A stretch of 64,000 nt of DNA from Bryoerythrophyllum caledonicum. Its lineage: Eukaryota; Streptophyta; Bryopsida; Pottiales; Pottiaceae. The position numbers and the translations under genes were made by a program. Below the pieces are notes generated by a model, which saw only the letters and a list, made by a program, of their open reading frames with translations, had not been told where the DNA came from and ran no database searches. Shown one piece after another: positions 1-10,622 of this stretch. Position 1 is the first letter of the stretch, and every line of letters begins with the position of its first letter. The stretch is taken from positions 6,365,989 to 6,429,988 of the forward strand of contig OZ020518.1 in assembly GCA_963971425.1 (NCBI GenBank), given 5' to 3'.

Positions 1-82
1 TACTTGAAAAACAAGGCGCCAACAACTCACATACCAATGCCCAATTCCAAAAGAGGATGTGGTGGCGTACTAGACGTTGGTG

Positions 83-441
83 TCAAGGTGCATGCACTAA
101 GCTCTTGACAGCTTTCCAATAGTGATGTGAAAAATCTTCAAGATATCTAGACCTCATTGCTTTAAATATGATCCACCATCCAAAAATAAAATAGGGACCG
201 GGATTTACCCCACCCCCACTCCTCCAAACGCTTGTAGCCCCAAAATATAGAGATCGACTAGCTTGCCCTGGTAGAAGCAACAAGACAGGAAGTCCCGGAT
301 CTGTGGACTCATGCGATACTGTTCAGAGAGGAGGATCGCAAGACAACCCGCTTGCTGCAACCGCTGGAATAAGCTTCGGCTGTATTTCATCGTGTCGGCA
401 GCGCGGCTGATCACTGTGGCGGGAATCTGTTGAGGGTCTTC
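83..441 (-). CDS. Superfamily 1 RNA/DNA helicase fragment (Sen1/Upf1-like)
   Basis: This is a piece of a helicase of the Sen1/Upf1 (MAGATAMA3-like) group, which unwinds RNA-DNA or RNA duplexes in the nucleus. Reading the minus strand from about 441, I see DPQQIPATVIS (motif III region; usual form GDPQQLPATV), then SLFQRLQQAG and SEQYRMSPQIRDF (the QYRMHP-I motif IV region), then FYQGKLVD. A later GPYFIF at about 180-200 resembles the FGPFCFFD stretch that follows in plant Sen1-like proteins. The residue pair before DPQQ is HE instead of the usual VG. No Walker A motif (GPPGTGKT) is visible in the 1.1 kb between this fragment and the kinesin gene, so the fragment lacks its expected upstream part. 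It may be a pseudogene piece, a divergent exon of a gene running off the left edge, or both. The family call is fairly firm; the gene structure is not. Confidence 0.55.
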
Positions 442-1321
442 GTGGTGAAGCTGACTGAGGTGCCGAGGACAAGCAATTTGAGACTGACTTTTGCAAGTTC
501 TTGGCTTTTAAGATCGTAATCGCAAGGTCCACGTACATGACTCTGACATTTCTGCTCAGGATTACTCACCGTGTTGAGTGACGCCCAGTATGTGCACATT
601 GGAATTCGTCTCCAAATTCGTGTATCATATGGTTTCAAGTTGAACTTTACAACGTCAATGGAGCAAGTCATTCAGGTCGAGGACAGAAAAGTGATACGGG
701 TTTTTCGAAAAAGGTTGGATAGTACGCGTTGTTGCGTTGTTGCGTTGCGCTCACCAAGGCTGGACTGGTTTAAGCTCTTCGCAATTGATCAAACGCGTGT
801 TTAACCTGAGTCAAAGAGTACTTCCAAAGTGAGCTGATAGGTGCAGTATTGGCTTCGCTGACGATGTTGAAAGGGCAATGGGTGGCCGATTCCTGGTTGT
901 CATGGATTCCACCGCGGACAGGAGACGTGATTGTTGGCCGGGTGAGCCAAAACCATTCAGAATCTGCAGCGGCTGTCTCCAAACCAGGTTCAATGTCATC
1001 AACTACCATTCTGCTACCTCAACATGTGCAAGCAAACAAAAACAAGAAAAACTCTTGGAGACTAAAACTACAACTGGGAGGACAGAAGAATATTTGGATG
1101 ATCACTGGACCCTAACATTTGTATGCTTCTTCACCAGGGTGGATTTAATTATAGACGCGCTCTCAATGACGATACGAACGGTTTTTAGAATCAAAGACTA
1201 CATAATAATCCCACAGGCACACAAGTCAGTCATTTCTCGATGTATATGCTAAAATCAAGTCAGGCTTGCTGATGACGAAGTGTTTGCCGATAATACGATT
1301 ACCTGACAATATTGGTCTGCC

Positions 1322-1412
1322 ATGCTCACCAAATTTCGATTGGTCGAGGAGAAGCCGAGCGCAGGCCGAAACCTCCATCTCCAGGCTCTTGATGTTTTGC
1401 AAAAGCTGCATT
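1322..1412 (-). other. Possible extra coding exon between kinesin and helicase fragment
   Basis: On the minus strand, an AG|GTA acceptor-like boundary is followed by an open stretch encoding VMQLLQNIKSLEMEV and ending at a possible GTAATC donor. It is helical and leucine-rich. It joins in phase to KLMDENDK in the last kinesin exon if that exon used a GTCCCT donor, so it could be an alternative kinesin tail exon. It could also belong to the neighbouring helicase fragment or be chance. Nothing recognisable was found in the rest of 442-1,538. Confidence 0.25.
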
Positions 1413-1538
1413 ACCTCGTACCCAGTAGATCAGTTTTGAGTCAATTAAAGAACAAACTGAAACTGGCAAAGCATGTCGGAAGACCTACACATGATCTAGT
1501 GTCTGTCATGTATCGTTACCACATTATGAAAACGCACG

Positions 1539-4500
1539 TCAACCATCATATGGAGAAGAACCGGAATTCGCATTTAGTTCAGGAGGGACCTTGTCGTTCT
1601 CATCCATGAGCTTCTCCAGAGAGTGTTGCAAGATTCTGATTGTCTTGGCAGAGTCGTCCTCTACGGACACTGACAGATTCTTTTCCTCATGATCCTGCTG
1701 AAGCTGCGTCTCCTCGGCGTTGGTACTCCCCTCATCACACTCACGACCACTTGCCTCTCCAGAATGTGCCTTGTCAGGGCTCTTCTCATCAAGGAGACCC
1801 TCTTCGACAAAGATCTCCGTAAGTAACGCAACCACACCGTCTGTTGATTGAGGAGCTTGCGCGGGAAAACATTGGAACAACTGTGCTTATAAGGCCAGGA
1901 GCACCGAGATTCAGTAACATATCCGGAAAATTGTGATAGTCCCAGTGCCAGTCTTTCTGACATGGAGCACATACCTTCTGCCGGAAGTCCGGTTGAATCT
2001 CTTCATGATGTAAATTGGCCTCGCCGTCGAAAGACATCCCTGATCAAAACCATGCCCACCTGTGAGTCACATCCAGTATCGTGCCTACTGTCGAAATGCA
2101 CACTTGCCTGGCAATTAGTTGGAGAAATTGGGATGACATTAGATGTGTACACAGAACCTTGGTTCAAGCACCGGAGTCTTGCGCTGGACATGAGGAGCTG
2201 TGCCCGCAGTTTTTCGCATTCTTGTTGTGACCTCTGCAGCAGGGACTCCAGTTCCAGGCGTCCTCTTTCAGAATTGATTTTAGGTTTGTTTCTAATCTGC
2301 TTCGCCCTGCGCAATGCGATGTCACCACAGACGTGAAACCATCGTCAACTTTCCACAAACATCCAGGAAGATCATCATAGAGGGAACAAGAGCCTCCTTC
2401 TCCCAGCAACAAGAAGGATAATCTATATCAACCACATTTGTTTTCCCTCTCGGTGTGGCTCAAGACAGTGCCTCAGGTTCCACACATTCTCAATATTTAA
2501 ATAATCCAGGAATGTGTGGAACAGAGTAAGACTACAAACTCCAGCGTTTTTCTCTTGGATTGATGCCAATTTCACGGGAACCATACCTGGTTCCAAACCG
2601 CAGCGTTGACAACGTCTCAGAAGCTTGTGAGACGCTCGGAGAGCAGCAACAAAGAAGAGTTGTCCTCGAATTTCCGCCCTATCTCAGGTTCCACACATTC
2701 TCAATATTGAAATAATCCAAGAATTCTCTGGACCTGACTGCGGAGTTCTGCTGTTCCAAATCCACTCAGCACTGGTGGACTCACATGTTGTCGAAACGAG
2801 TGCATCAACGTCCGATTACTTACAAATGAGTCTTGCAGGATTCGTGTCAGCTTTGAGTCACGGTAGGGTATGTGGCACGGCTTACCTGCATTTTCAAGCC
2901 CCTAACCCAGTCATTACCTACTTCCGCAATATAACCATATCCGAAATATCATCTACAGTGGTGACTAGCATGTCCTGGATACAGCAACGTTTCTAATCCT
3001 CCCTAAACAAACTGACGACCGTGCATCCACGTACCAGAAGTAAGCGCATTGATGACGTTGCCGAGAGCTGAAAGTGATTTGTTGATGGTCTTCGCCTCGC
3101 AGAGAAGTTTTCCTTCAGCCCCCGTCTTCTCCACTTTCTCCGATCCTGCCAGGTCTACCAGATAGATCTTCCCCGTCTTTACACTGCCACATGGCCACTC
3201 AGAAGATACATTTGGTCACATCGAAGGCATATGGTCACATCTGTCTTGACAAACCGTCAGCGCTAGAGTGGGAGTTCAACTGCATGATATCTTGATCCGA
3301 GGTACCTCTGATCCTCAATGCTTGTTTGCTGAATGGTCAGCAGAAAGACACAATGGCTTCTGCTGCTCTCGGAATTCATCGCTTGCGAATTAGGTCAGGA
3401 AAAAGCAGATCACGATACCAGGAAAACAATGCCTATATATCACAAATCAACCAGCAGTTCATCTGAGCAGCCAAGAAGAGTTGATGTGTACCGCGTGGTA
3501 GATGAGAGTAAATTGCAGGAATCAATTCAATGGCGACGTAAAATAAAGGATACAGGTTTGACCGACAGCTCGGTTTGCAACACCAGTCTGCAAAGCAGCA
3601 TTCCCACTCAGTAACGCTTCTCAAAGTTCACACGACAACTTGGTTACACCAGTTAGAACCGTAGACAATCAAATTGCCACCAATCGCGATTGAACCGACT
3701 AGCATATGGATAAGGTGTGGTCACCTGGAGAATCTGGAGCATTTCTTTCTCTGACTGCACATATTTCTGTCAATCATATCCCATCCAGTACGTCAGAACA
3801 GTCCCACAATCGCCTTCCAGTCCAAGCTAATAATTCCCAGTCCAAATAGGAAACGTACCTCCGTGACTCCCGACACAAATATCCCTTGTAACTTGTTCTC
3901 TTTCACCTGCAAGTTGTCCTTCTTGCCATCCAAAAGATCCCTGCACTAGACCTCGCAAGTCATGTACATTCTATTGAATATCGTGCATACAGCTAGTATT
4001 CTTAATAGTCAGCAGACCTTGCAGTTGATTTTCCAACATCGGCATGAACACATCGTACCTTATTTTCTCCATATATATCTCCACCTGTAAACACAACCGA
4101 TCACACCCACACACACTGCTACGGTGAGTATCACTGCAAATTGTTGACCGCAAGCTTTGTGAGGTGTACACTAAGGAAAATTCTACCACAACGATGTAGT
4201 TTGATCAAGAACTCTAACCATTGACAGCTTGATCAAAAACTCAACAGCCTCGTCAGCTTTCTCGACGAAATCAAAGATGCATTGCGTGACTCGAGGTAGA
4301 ATCCCTTTCAAACCAGGATCACTGGTCTGCATGCTCGGTCCCTACACGAAACATACACGCACCTGAGACATATCCATCATTGTTTTCATACCCAAAATCA
4401 CGCAACTACAGGTGTTGCCTGCTAACAGCCATTGTCAATTAATCTCCTTAATAGGTGATTATGTGTCTTTTGGAGCAAGACTCAGCTCAATTTTGCAGAA

Positions 4501-5483
4501 ATTACCTCCATGCTGTGTGTTTTTCCCGCTCCTGTCTGCAATCACAAGTGCGCAGTCAGGGCTGACGTCAAGACTAATGCTCTTCTTAGGTTAACTGCAC
4601 TGCAGTCATCCAGTGCCGACATCTATTCCTATCAACATAGTACATCAAAACGTCTACGGAGTCATTCGCACACGACAAAGCCGCCTATCAGCGGCATGAT
4701 AATCGAAAAATTCACCACATTACGAACCTGGCCGTACGCAAGAACAGTTCCGTTGATTGCATTCATCGCATCTACACAGCTCCGTTCACACGTTCAGCCA
4801 TTAATCTCAAACTAAAATTCCTCTTCCAACATTCCCTATTCAGCCGCCAACGAGGAAGGCCACGAAAGCAGCAACTGGCCATAGCTTCGGCATACATCAC
4901 TTTAATTAGCTGCCTCTTCCACAAAAACAACCGAGGAGCAACTTACAGAACAGAGCCTGATAATTATCTGCGCACCTCTTACGATTGGCAGCGCCACGAA
5001 GTCGAACACGTCCGCCTGAACTGACTCCTCGTAGAATATCCTATCAAACGTAAAGCTACTTTCCTCTTGATCCTTCTTGTCCTGCAGCCATGAAAACAAA
5101 AATTCACAAACTCACAGGCATGTCGTAAATTGTTCCCGGTTGCTTCACACGATAATGACACATTCAACAAAGTTCCTTCGCAGCAGCACTATCCGAAATC
5201 TATCTGCAGCTCCCGATCAGCAGCTGCGGATGATCGGAGACCTCGCCTAGAGCAGCAATCTCTCGTAATTAATTCCAAATGTAACACGAACAATTTCTCA
5301 CAAACAATCCTCAACGTCCTCTAAATTCTCACAAGATAACAGACGATGAAGCCGCGGAACGATTTCCACCTTAAACAGCACGCACGCGTCGTCGAAGCGC
5401 CGGATGCAAGGCGCGCCGGATTCAGCCTGCGCCTCCCGAGTGTTCATCGGCCGAAAGCGCACGCACACCGTCACATTCGACAT
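1539..5483 (-). CDS. KIN-1: Kinesin motor protein, kinesin-1 (KIN-1) type, 16 exons
   Basis: This is a microtubule plus-end ATPase motor with an N-terminal motor domain. Exons, 5' to 3': 5370-5483, 4976-5081, 4728-4771, 4506-4535, 4219-4341, 4059-4084, 3859-3940, 3725-3754, 3554-3587, 3306-3381, 3035-3183, 2824-2885, 2587-2678, 2158-2306, 1975-2039, 1539-1880. They have GT/AG borders, keep phase throughout, and total 1,524 nt (507 residues). The start [12 protein letters not shown] matches plant KIN-1. The ATP P-loop [12 protein letters not shown] is split by an intron. Switch I is [10 protein letters not shown], switch II is VDLAGSEK, and [17 protein letters not shown] and [14 protein letters not shown] follow. 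The motor ends [20 protein letters not shown], followed by a predicted coiled coil ([14 protein letters not shown]) and an acidic tail ending SSPYDG. All nucleotide-binding motifs are intact. Exon 14's donor and the tail exons are inferred from phase alone. The length is close to the roughly 470 residues I recall for Arabidopsis KIN-1. Confidence 0.9.
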
Positions 5484-5574
5484 CGCAACGCGATCACCTC
5501 CTCGCTTGCCGCAGACTGCTCGCGATCCGCAGCTCGTCCTGCTTCACAACACCATGAACCCGCCGCCATCGCCT

Positions 5575-5608
5575 CTCGAACGAACGAACGAACGAACGAA
5601 CGAACGAA
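5575..5608. repeat. (CGAA)n microsatellite upstream of KIN-1
   Basis: About eight uninterrupted copies of the tetramer CGAA lie roughly 90 bp upstream of the kinesin start codon, in what is probably its 5' untranslated region or core promoter. On the minus (gene) strand it reads TTCG repeats. Confidence 0.85.
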
Positions 5609-5934
5609 CATGCGATGGACGAGCGTGGTTCACACAAAACCAGCGAAAAGCAACATCATGAACGAAAAGTGACACATCAACTTTTCTTTTAGAGACTTGG
5701 ATTCTGTTCTGCATATTCTCAAAATTAGACCTCATTTTCTTAATTGAAGGTTTTCATAGATATTCTTCACTTTAAGAGGGCGAGATTCCATTTTCAAGTT
5801 TAATCTTTGATGCTAAGGAAATTGTAACAAAGACCCCAACATTTTCATTATAAAAATTTATCTTTAAAATAAGAGTTTTGAAAGTAAACAATCTCTTTAC
5901 AAAAGTGATCCTTTGTTAATCACTGAAGCTCCTT

Positions 5935-6265
5935 TACTATTTCACACCAAAACAATTCAAAATTGTTGATTCTAGTAGAAAGATCACACCAAAACAATTC
6001 AAAATTGTTGATTCTAGTAGAAAGAATGGAGAACGAAAACAAAAATGTCATTTTCAGTTTTATTGTAGGATCTTAATTTCAATTAGTGATATAACACGCT
6101 CACAAAATCTCATAAATCTTGACCATAGAAATTGAAAGATCATAGTGTTTGAAGTGTAAAAAAGGTTAATATTCTTGACAATCATGTTGAGAAGATCATC
6201 AAACTTTTACTTCACTTGGTGTCAAAATTTGCACTACCCAAGATTAAAAAATATTGTCTTCCATA
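5935..6265 (+). mobile_element. Truncated internal piece of the TTAA-flanked MITE family
   Basis: The sequence follows the interior of the 17.17-18.07 kb element closely: the AAAATTGTTGATTCTAGT word, then a TAGGATCTTAATT stretch, then GAAAGATCATAGTGTTTGAAG, and the TTTACTTCACTTGGTGTC block in the same order. Neither terminal CCCCTAAAGG is present. It contains an exact 42-bp tandem duplication at 5,942-5,983 and 5,984-6,025. Confidence 0.7.
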
Positions 6266-7400
6266 CCTTCAACTTGTGAAGGGGCTGTTACCTTCTGTAA
6301 TCCTTGTGATGCTTCTTCGATTATGGGATCGAAGCTGAGCTTCGTGGCTCCGGGACGCTTGAGAGTTCTAGGCCGCATAGGTCATTTTCCTGAACTGTGG
6401 TGGTTGCTGTGTCGGAGTGATGACTCCGGGGATTGTCGCCTCTGTCGATTGGGAGACGACCACCTCTACTCTCGCCCTGAAGCCTTGTAAAGGCTCGAAC
6501 AGGCGATTGTGGTAGGCAGGCAGAGGCTAGGCGGAACGAGACGAACTTCTTGCGATTTGGTGAACCCTGTACAATATAGTGATGAATTTAACGATATCGT
6601 CTTTCTGAAAGGAGAATGTTCACTTGTGGTATACTACTTCGTTTGCCAGGCTTCATCTAAACGAACTTTTTGTTTGGGGCAAACCCCTGTCATTTTAGAG
6701 ACTCCGATAATCCAAACGGTAGATGATGCCTGCAATCATTCAGAAGAAAAAGAATCCACTAATACAGAAAGAATATGCAGCCAGTTCAGAGTATTGTACT
6801 CGGCCGACAGTGTACATTCCAATGAGTGCTCCTAATCATGGCGCACTGATTTCACAACGGTCCCTAAATGCTTTTCATCGTATCGTTTTAGTCAAGATGC
6901 TGAACTGTGAGATACATACGGTGCCTCAAGATCAACCTACCCCGAAGCTTCCAAGGCAGAAGATTGACTACTATCTGCACTCCAAGAGCACATTCTCTTG
7001 AAAGAATGGATCGCGATCAAAATTTCTTCGACTCCGCTCACGTTTGTGAGACAGGAATTGGGTGGTCCAACTTCCAGGGCTACACTTTACTGATAATTAC
7101 ACTCAAGAAGAGGCTAGTGGTACACTTGTGGTTAATTCGACTCGAGCGCCGCCGCAGCATTATCCTCGATTTGCAGGCGTCGTACAGTGACGTAGCCAAG
7201 ATCGTTGCTTAAGTTCTTTGAGAGTGTCTCTAAAGGGCGCAAGTCGTTCACTCATCTGATGCGTTCTCCATTGACCTGCAAACCGGTGAGACAATATGGT
7301 GAGACCGTATCTTAGGAACTGTCGAAACTCTCCAGAAACTAGCATTGTGTGACAATCAGAGTGGATCAAAACACTGATATCAAAACGCTCCCCAATGACC
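6266..7400. other. Intergenic, no gene recognised
   Basis: A higher-GC patch at about 6,280-6,560 and several short open frames occur here, none with a recognisable domain. A possible small open stretch on the minus strand at about 7,163-7,280 follows a TTTGCAG acceptor-like site (QWRTHQMSERLAPFRD) and could be a downstream exon of the secreted-protein gene, but nothing confirms it. Confidence 0.4.
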
Positions 7401-7417
7401 CAGATCTGAAAATTTAA

Positions 7418-8405
7418 CTAATTAACCAACGGATCAACAAGCCTGTCTAAAACATGATTCTTTTTTGGCTGGCTCAAGTAAAGAGCTGTTGAATCCTGGA
7501 GCAAAGCAACGGGTTCATAACTCAATCCAGCCCGTACCTGTAGAGTTGTCCACTGATTAGGAAGGTCCAAGTTATTTCCCAAAATCAGGGATGTGTTGAA
7601 GCCAAGAGGCCCAATGGGGACTTTTCTTTTCTGGCAATTTCTTTTAATGAAGGAAGAATAGGAAGCCTTCTCTAAACGTTGTGAACACATTTCTAATCCT
7701 CCAACTCTAAGCGAAAAATCCGCCAACGTTATTAATATTTCCATCCCTCTGTGACCATCGTCTGACAAGATCCAACCATTGTGTCCGGTAATGTGCAAGC
7801 AGTCTTGGTTAAGACTATTTCTCATAATCACGGATGCATGCACATTGCCCAATAATCCACACAAGCTTTGGCCAGTGCCATTGAGCACATCTGTAAGTGA
7901 GACGCTATCAAATGAGGGAGGGGAGGAGATGGTTCTCTCACAGGACATTTTCAGAGACGGATTTACAGAATATTAGCCGAGATAGAACTCACCAGAGCAG
8001 CAAGTCGGCGGATTTCTCCATCTTGATCTGCTCGTCCTGCCCGTCGAGGAAATTCACGTACTGGTGGTGCGGCGTGTCGTCCAGCGAGAAGAACAGGAAC
8101 GTGTCGTTGATGTCCACGGAAACGGAGTGGCCCGAGTTGGGTGAGTTCGGCAGCACCTTGTCCACGGTCGCTGACGCGTGCTCGCCATCCGGGAGCGTCA
8201 CCACGCACGGCTGGTTGCTTCGTGTGAGTGGCACAGAGAACGTCTCCCCGGCCTCCATCCGGTGGTCCGCATGGTCCTCGCAACGGACCGTCGCCTGCAT
8301 TCCCGAGTAGTTGTAGAACGCCAGCACCGGCCCGGATTGCAGGCTGCTCGCTGTCAACGCCAACCACGACAGCCACACCACGGCCAGAAACAAAATCCTC
8401 GCCAT
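7418..8405 (-). CDS. Secreted protein of unknown function, two exons
   Basis: I do not recognise this protein securely. Exon 1 (7993-8405) starts at an ATG giving MARILFLAVVWLSWLALTAS, a clear secretory signal peptide, so the product should enter the ER. It ends at a strong GTGAGT donor. A TTTGATAG acceptor at 7,905 restores phase into a long open second exon (7418-7904); together they make 900 nt, 299 residues plus stop. Potential N-glycosylation sites include NYS (residue 32), NDT (100) and NGT in exon 2. The start region (a YNYSGM strand, then a V-R-C pair, then GETFSVPL, then a cysteine) has the spacing of plant self-incompatibility S1-like secreted proteins, but this is only a weak resemblance. 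A CAG|GTACGG donor inside exon 2 (7,537/7,538) may continue the gene further left. The ATG at 8,405 was preferred over an upstream one because the signal peptide begins there. Confidence 0.6.
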
Positions 8406-8519
8406 TTTTCTCCCTGGAAAATTCACTCCAGAAGCAGGAGAACCAACCTCTGTGCCAAAATTCTCTCGAATGGCACACAAGTCCGGAAGTCCCAATTCAA
8501 AAGACTGGTACAAGTTTGA

Positions 8520-9131
8520 TAAAGTGTGCCCAAAAGTTTGACGTCGTGACCAGTATCACGATCTTGGACTGCAAGCAACCATTCTCTATTCGAAATCACA
8601 AACGTAACAAACTGCAGTTACTCACTAGTAGGTTTAAAAACCCAGCTCCACAAAGGAGGCCAACAGTCTCTCTCAATGAACAAAACGCCTCTGAACGGCA
8701 GAAGCAGAAGAATCGACAGAGCTTTAACGGATCACGGTTTCAGGCCGGGGTATATGTCTAGAAATCTACTGGAACTAGTTCGGCAGACGAGGAAGAGAAA
8801 CTGAGGCGCAGAGAGCGTAGATGTGTGAGTGGCGATTGTTGACGCTACGTTTAACTTATGGAGAGGAGTAGAGGAACGGTAGGTGATGACAGTAGGGCTG
8901 CGCCTGTTAGCCAGGCTCGATCATCACAGCGTGGCATGACGTCGTGAGGAGATTTGGGGCCTGCCGACAAGTGAACTTAATCAGCGCGGTGCGGCCCACG
9001 CGCGGGACTCCCGCAATTCAGCGCCCGCTTAATCTTGCAGTGCTTCGGTCTCTGCACCGAATCCCGGTCCTCGCTCCCCAAAGCCATTGCTGTTCGCACA
9101 CTACACTGAAACTGACACCCTCAACTCCGGT
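8520..9131. other. Spacer upstream of the secreted-protein gene
   Basis: Probable promoter and 5' region of the minus-strand secreted-protein gene. No further gene, RNA or clear repeat was seen. Confidence 0.4.
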
Positions 9132-9381
9132 CCTCGCGAGGGGAATTTGCCTAAATACCCCGGTCCAGCGTTGCACCAAGGTGGGGAGGGTCGGGACAAA
9201 ACCGGCCCCTATTTTTACGTAGAAGGGGGGCCCTCTTGATCACAGGGGCCCTCTGAGGGGGAAAAAAATCAAAAAAAGTCTCTAAGGCCCCGAAAGTTAA
9301 AAGGGCAGAAAAGTGGACCCACCCAAGGCTGAGGCTTGGTGCAACGCTCAATCAAGGTAAATAGGGAGATCTCTCGCGAGG
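9132..9381. mobile_element. Foldback MITE, 250 bp
   Basis: Terminal inverted repeats of about 50 bp begin CCTCGCGAG on both sides. The left arm reads on through CCTAAATACCCCGGTC and AGCGTTGCACCAAG. The right arm is the reverse complement with a few differences. The interior is GC-rich and non-coding. The superfamily and target duplication could not be set. Confidence 0.75.
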
Positions 9382-9404
9382 GGGCCGGATTGAATAAAGT
9401 GTAC

Positions 9405-9600
9405 TATGTTTGTTCCACCACTAAACCATACTGAAAGTGATGTGTAGTATATCCACACTGTATGGTTCGGATGTGCTATAGTTTTTTTTACTTTCGATGA
9501 AGATTTTTGCTGAGAATACAACGAATATCTATACTTCTCAAAGAGGCGGGTCCTTGTAGACATAATTGGTATTTATATTGAGCAAGCGTAAAAAAATGTA
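9405..9600. repeat. Dispersed repeat fragments shared with 46.36-46.45 kb and 60 kb
   Basis: A TGTTTGTTCCACCACTAAA stretch at about 9,408 recurs near 59.23 kb (inverted) and 60.27 kb. The block at about 9,490-9,580 (ATCTATACTTCTCAAAGAG, then GTAGACATAATT) matches 46,395-46,440. These are probably remnants of inserted elements; no gene lies here. Confidence 0.5.
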
Positions 9601-9693
9601 TAAGTAATAGATTATATAGAACATCATTTACACAGCAGATACATTTCATCCCTACCCAACTTCCTGGAAATTACCATAGTTCTCTAATGTCTT

Positions 9694-9785
9694 GGAGATA
9701 AGGGAGATGCGTTGAAAAGTTGTTGTGGAGACTGCATCAATTGGAGATACGGGACATGCATTGAAAAGTTGTAGAGACTGCACGT
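9694..9785. repeat. 49-bp tandem duplication
   Basis: Two diverged copies with a 49-bp period, starting GGAGATAAGGGAGATGCGTT at 9,694 and GGAGATACGGGACATGCATT at 9,743, both running on through GAAAAGTTGT and AGACTGCA. Confidence 0.8.
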
Positions 9786-10300
9786 GCGTCCTGAAGACCA
9801 CCACGACAACGACTAATCCTAGGAAAAGTTGCATCATCCAGAGCACCAAAATCAACCCTCCCAAGGTCTTGTACGCGTTGCAAGGTTAAGTTAGTAGTAG
9901 AGTAGAGATGCGGAACATGGCTGTTGTTTCCATTCAGCTTCACAATCTTCTATAACGTCCTAAAGGCTGGTATCGAACGGGTATTTGCGGATATTTGGAG
10001 GATAAGGTGGTGTTTGCCGGGGTATGGTCTGGGTATCAGTTGAGGGGAACGGCCCTTTTGCTAAAAAAAAATACCACATATTATCTAAGTTAACTCTTTG
10101 TTGAATTTTTTAATTTTGTTTCTTGTTGTGTAACAGGTCTTGAGTCCACATTCAGCGCGGTAATTGAACACAGGTACAGTAAAATTAGTGTATCCCAGTG
10201 GCGTAATCCAAGTGGGTCTGAAAAGTCTCCATGGAATGTGGTATATTTACCTTACCTGGAAAATACTTTTCTAGTGGAACTTGGATTCACTATTACAGTG

Positions 10301-10622
10301 CCAGGGCGAATTCACCCCTGATTGGAGGAGCAGTGGATGGACGGAATTGGACTAGGACCATTCCCCTCCTTGTTCCCCCTATAACATAGTTTTAGGGTTT
10401 AGAGAATCCTCAGGAGGGTTTTAGGGTGCAGGGTTTAGGAGATAGGGTTCACCCTGTAGAGTTTAGGGTTTATAGGTGGTGTTTAGGGTTTAGAGTTTGA
10501 ACGAAGCTAGGGGAACGGGTAGGAGAATGGGGCTGTGGGAACGGGCAAGGGAACTGGGAGGGGATGACCTTGTCCACCTCCGTCCATCCACTGACCCCAA
10601 TGAGGGGGTCGATTCGCCCTGG
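10301..10622. mobile_element. Foldback MITE (hAT-like ends) carrying telomere-like repeats
   Basis: Inverted ends of about 45 bp: the left begins CCAGGGCGAATTCACCCC and includes CAGTGGATGGACGG, and the right is its reverse complement ending CGCCCTGG. The CAGGG terminus is hAT-like. The interior at about 10,384-10,500 holds degenerate copies of TTTAGGG, the plant-type telomere unit, mixed with TTTAGGGTGCAGGGTTTAGG. No coding capacity and no clear target duplication were seen. Confidence 0.7.

Noticed and set aside
3433-3624. A minus-strand ATG with MNCWLICD that first looked like a decayed switch I exon of the kinesin
   Set aside because: The intact switch I exon ([10 protein letters not shown]) lies at 3,306-3,381 in correct phase, so this sequence is intronic.
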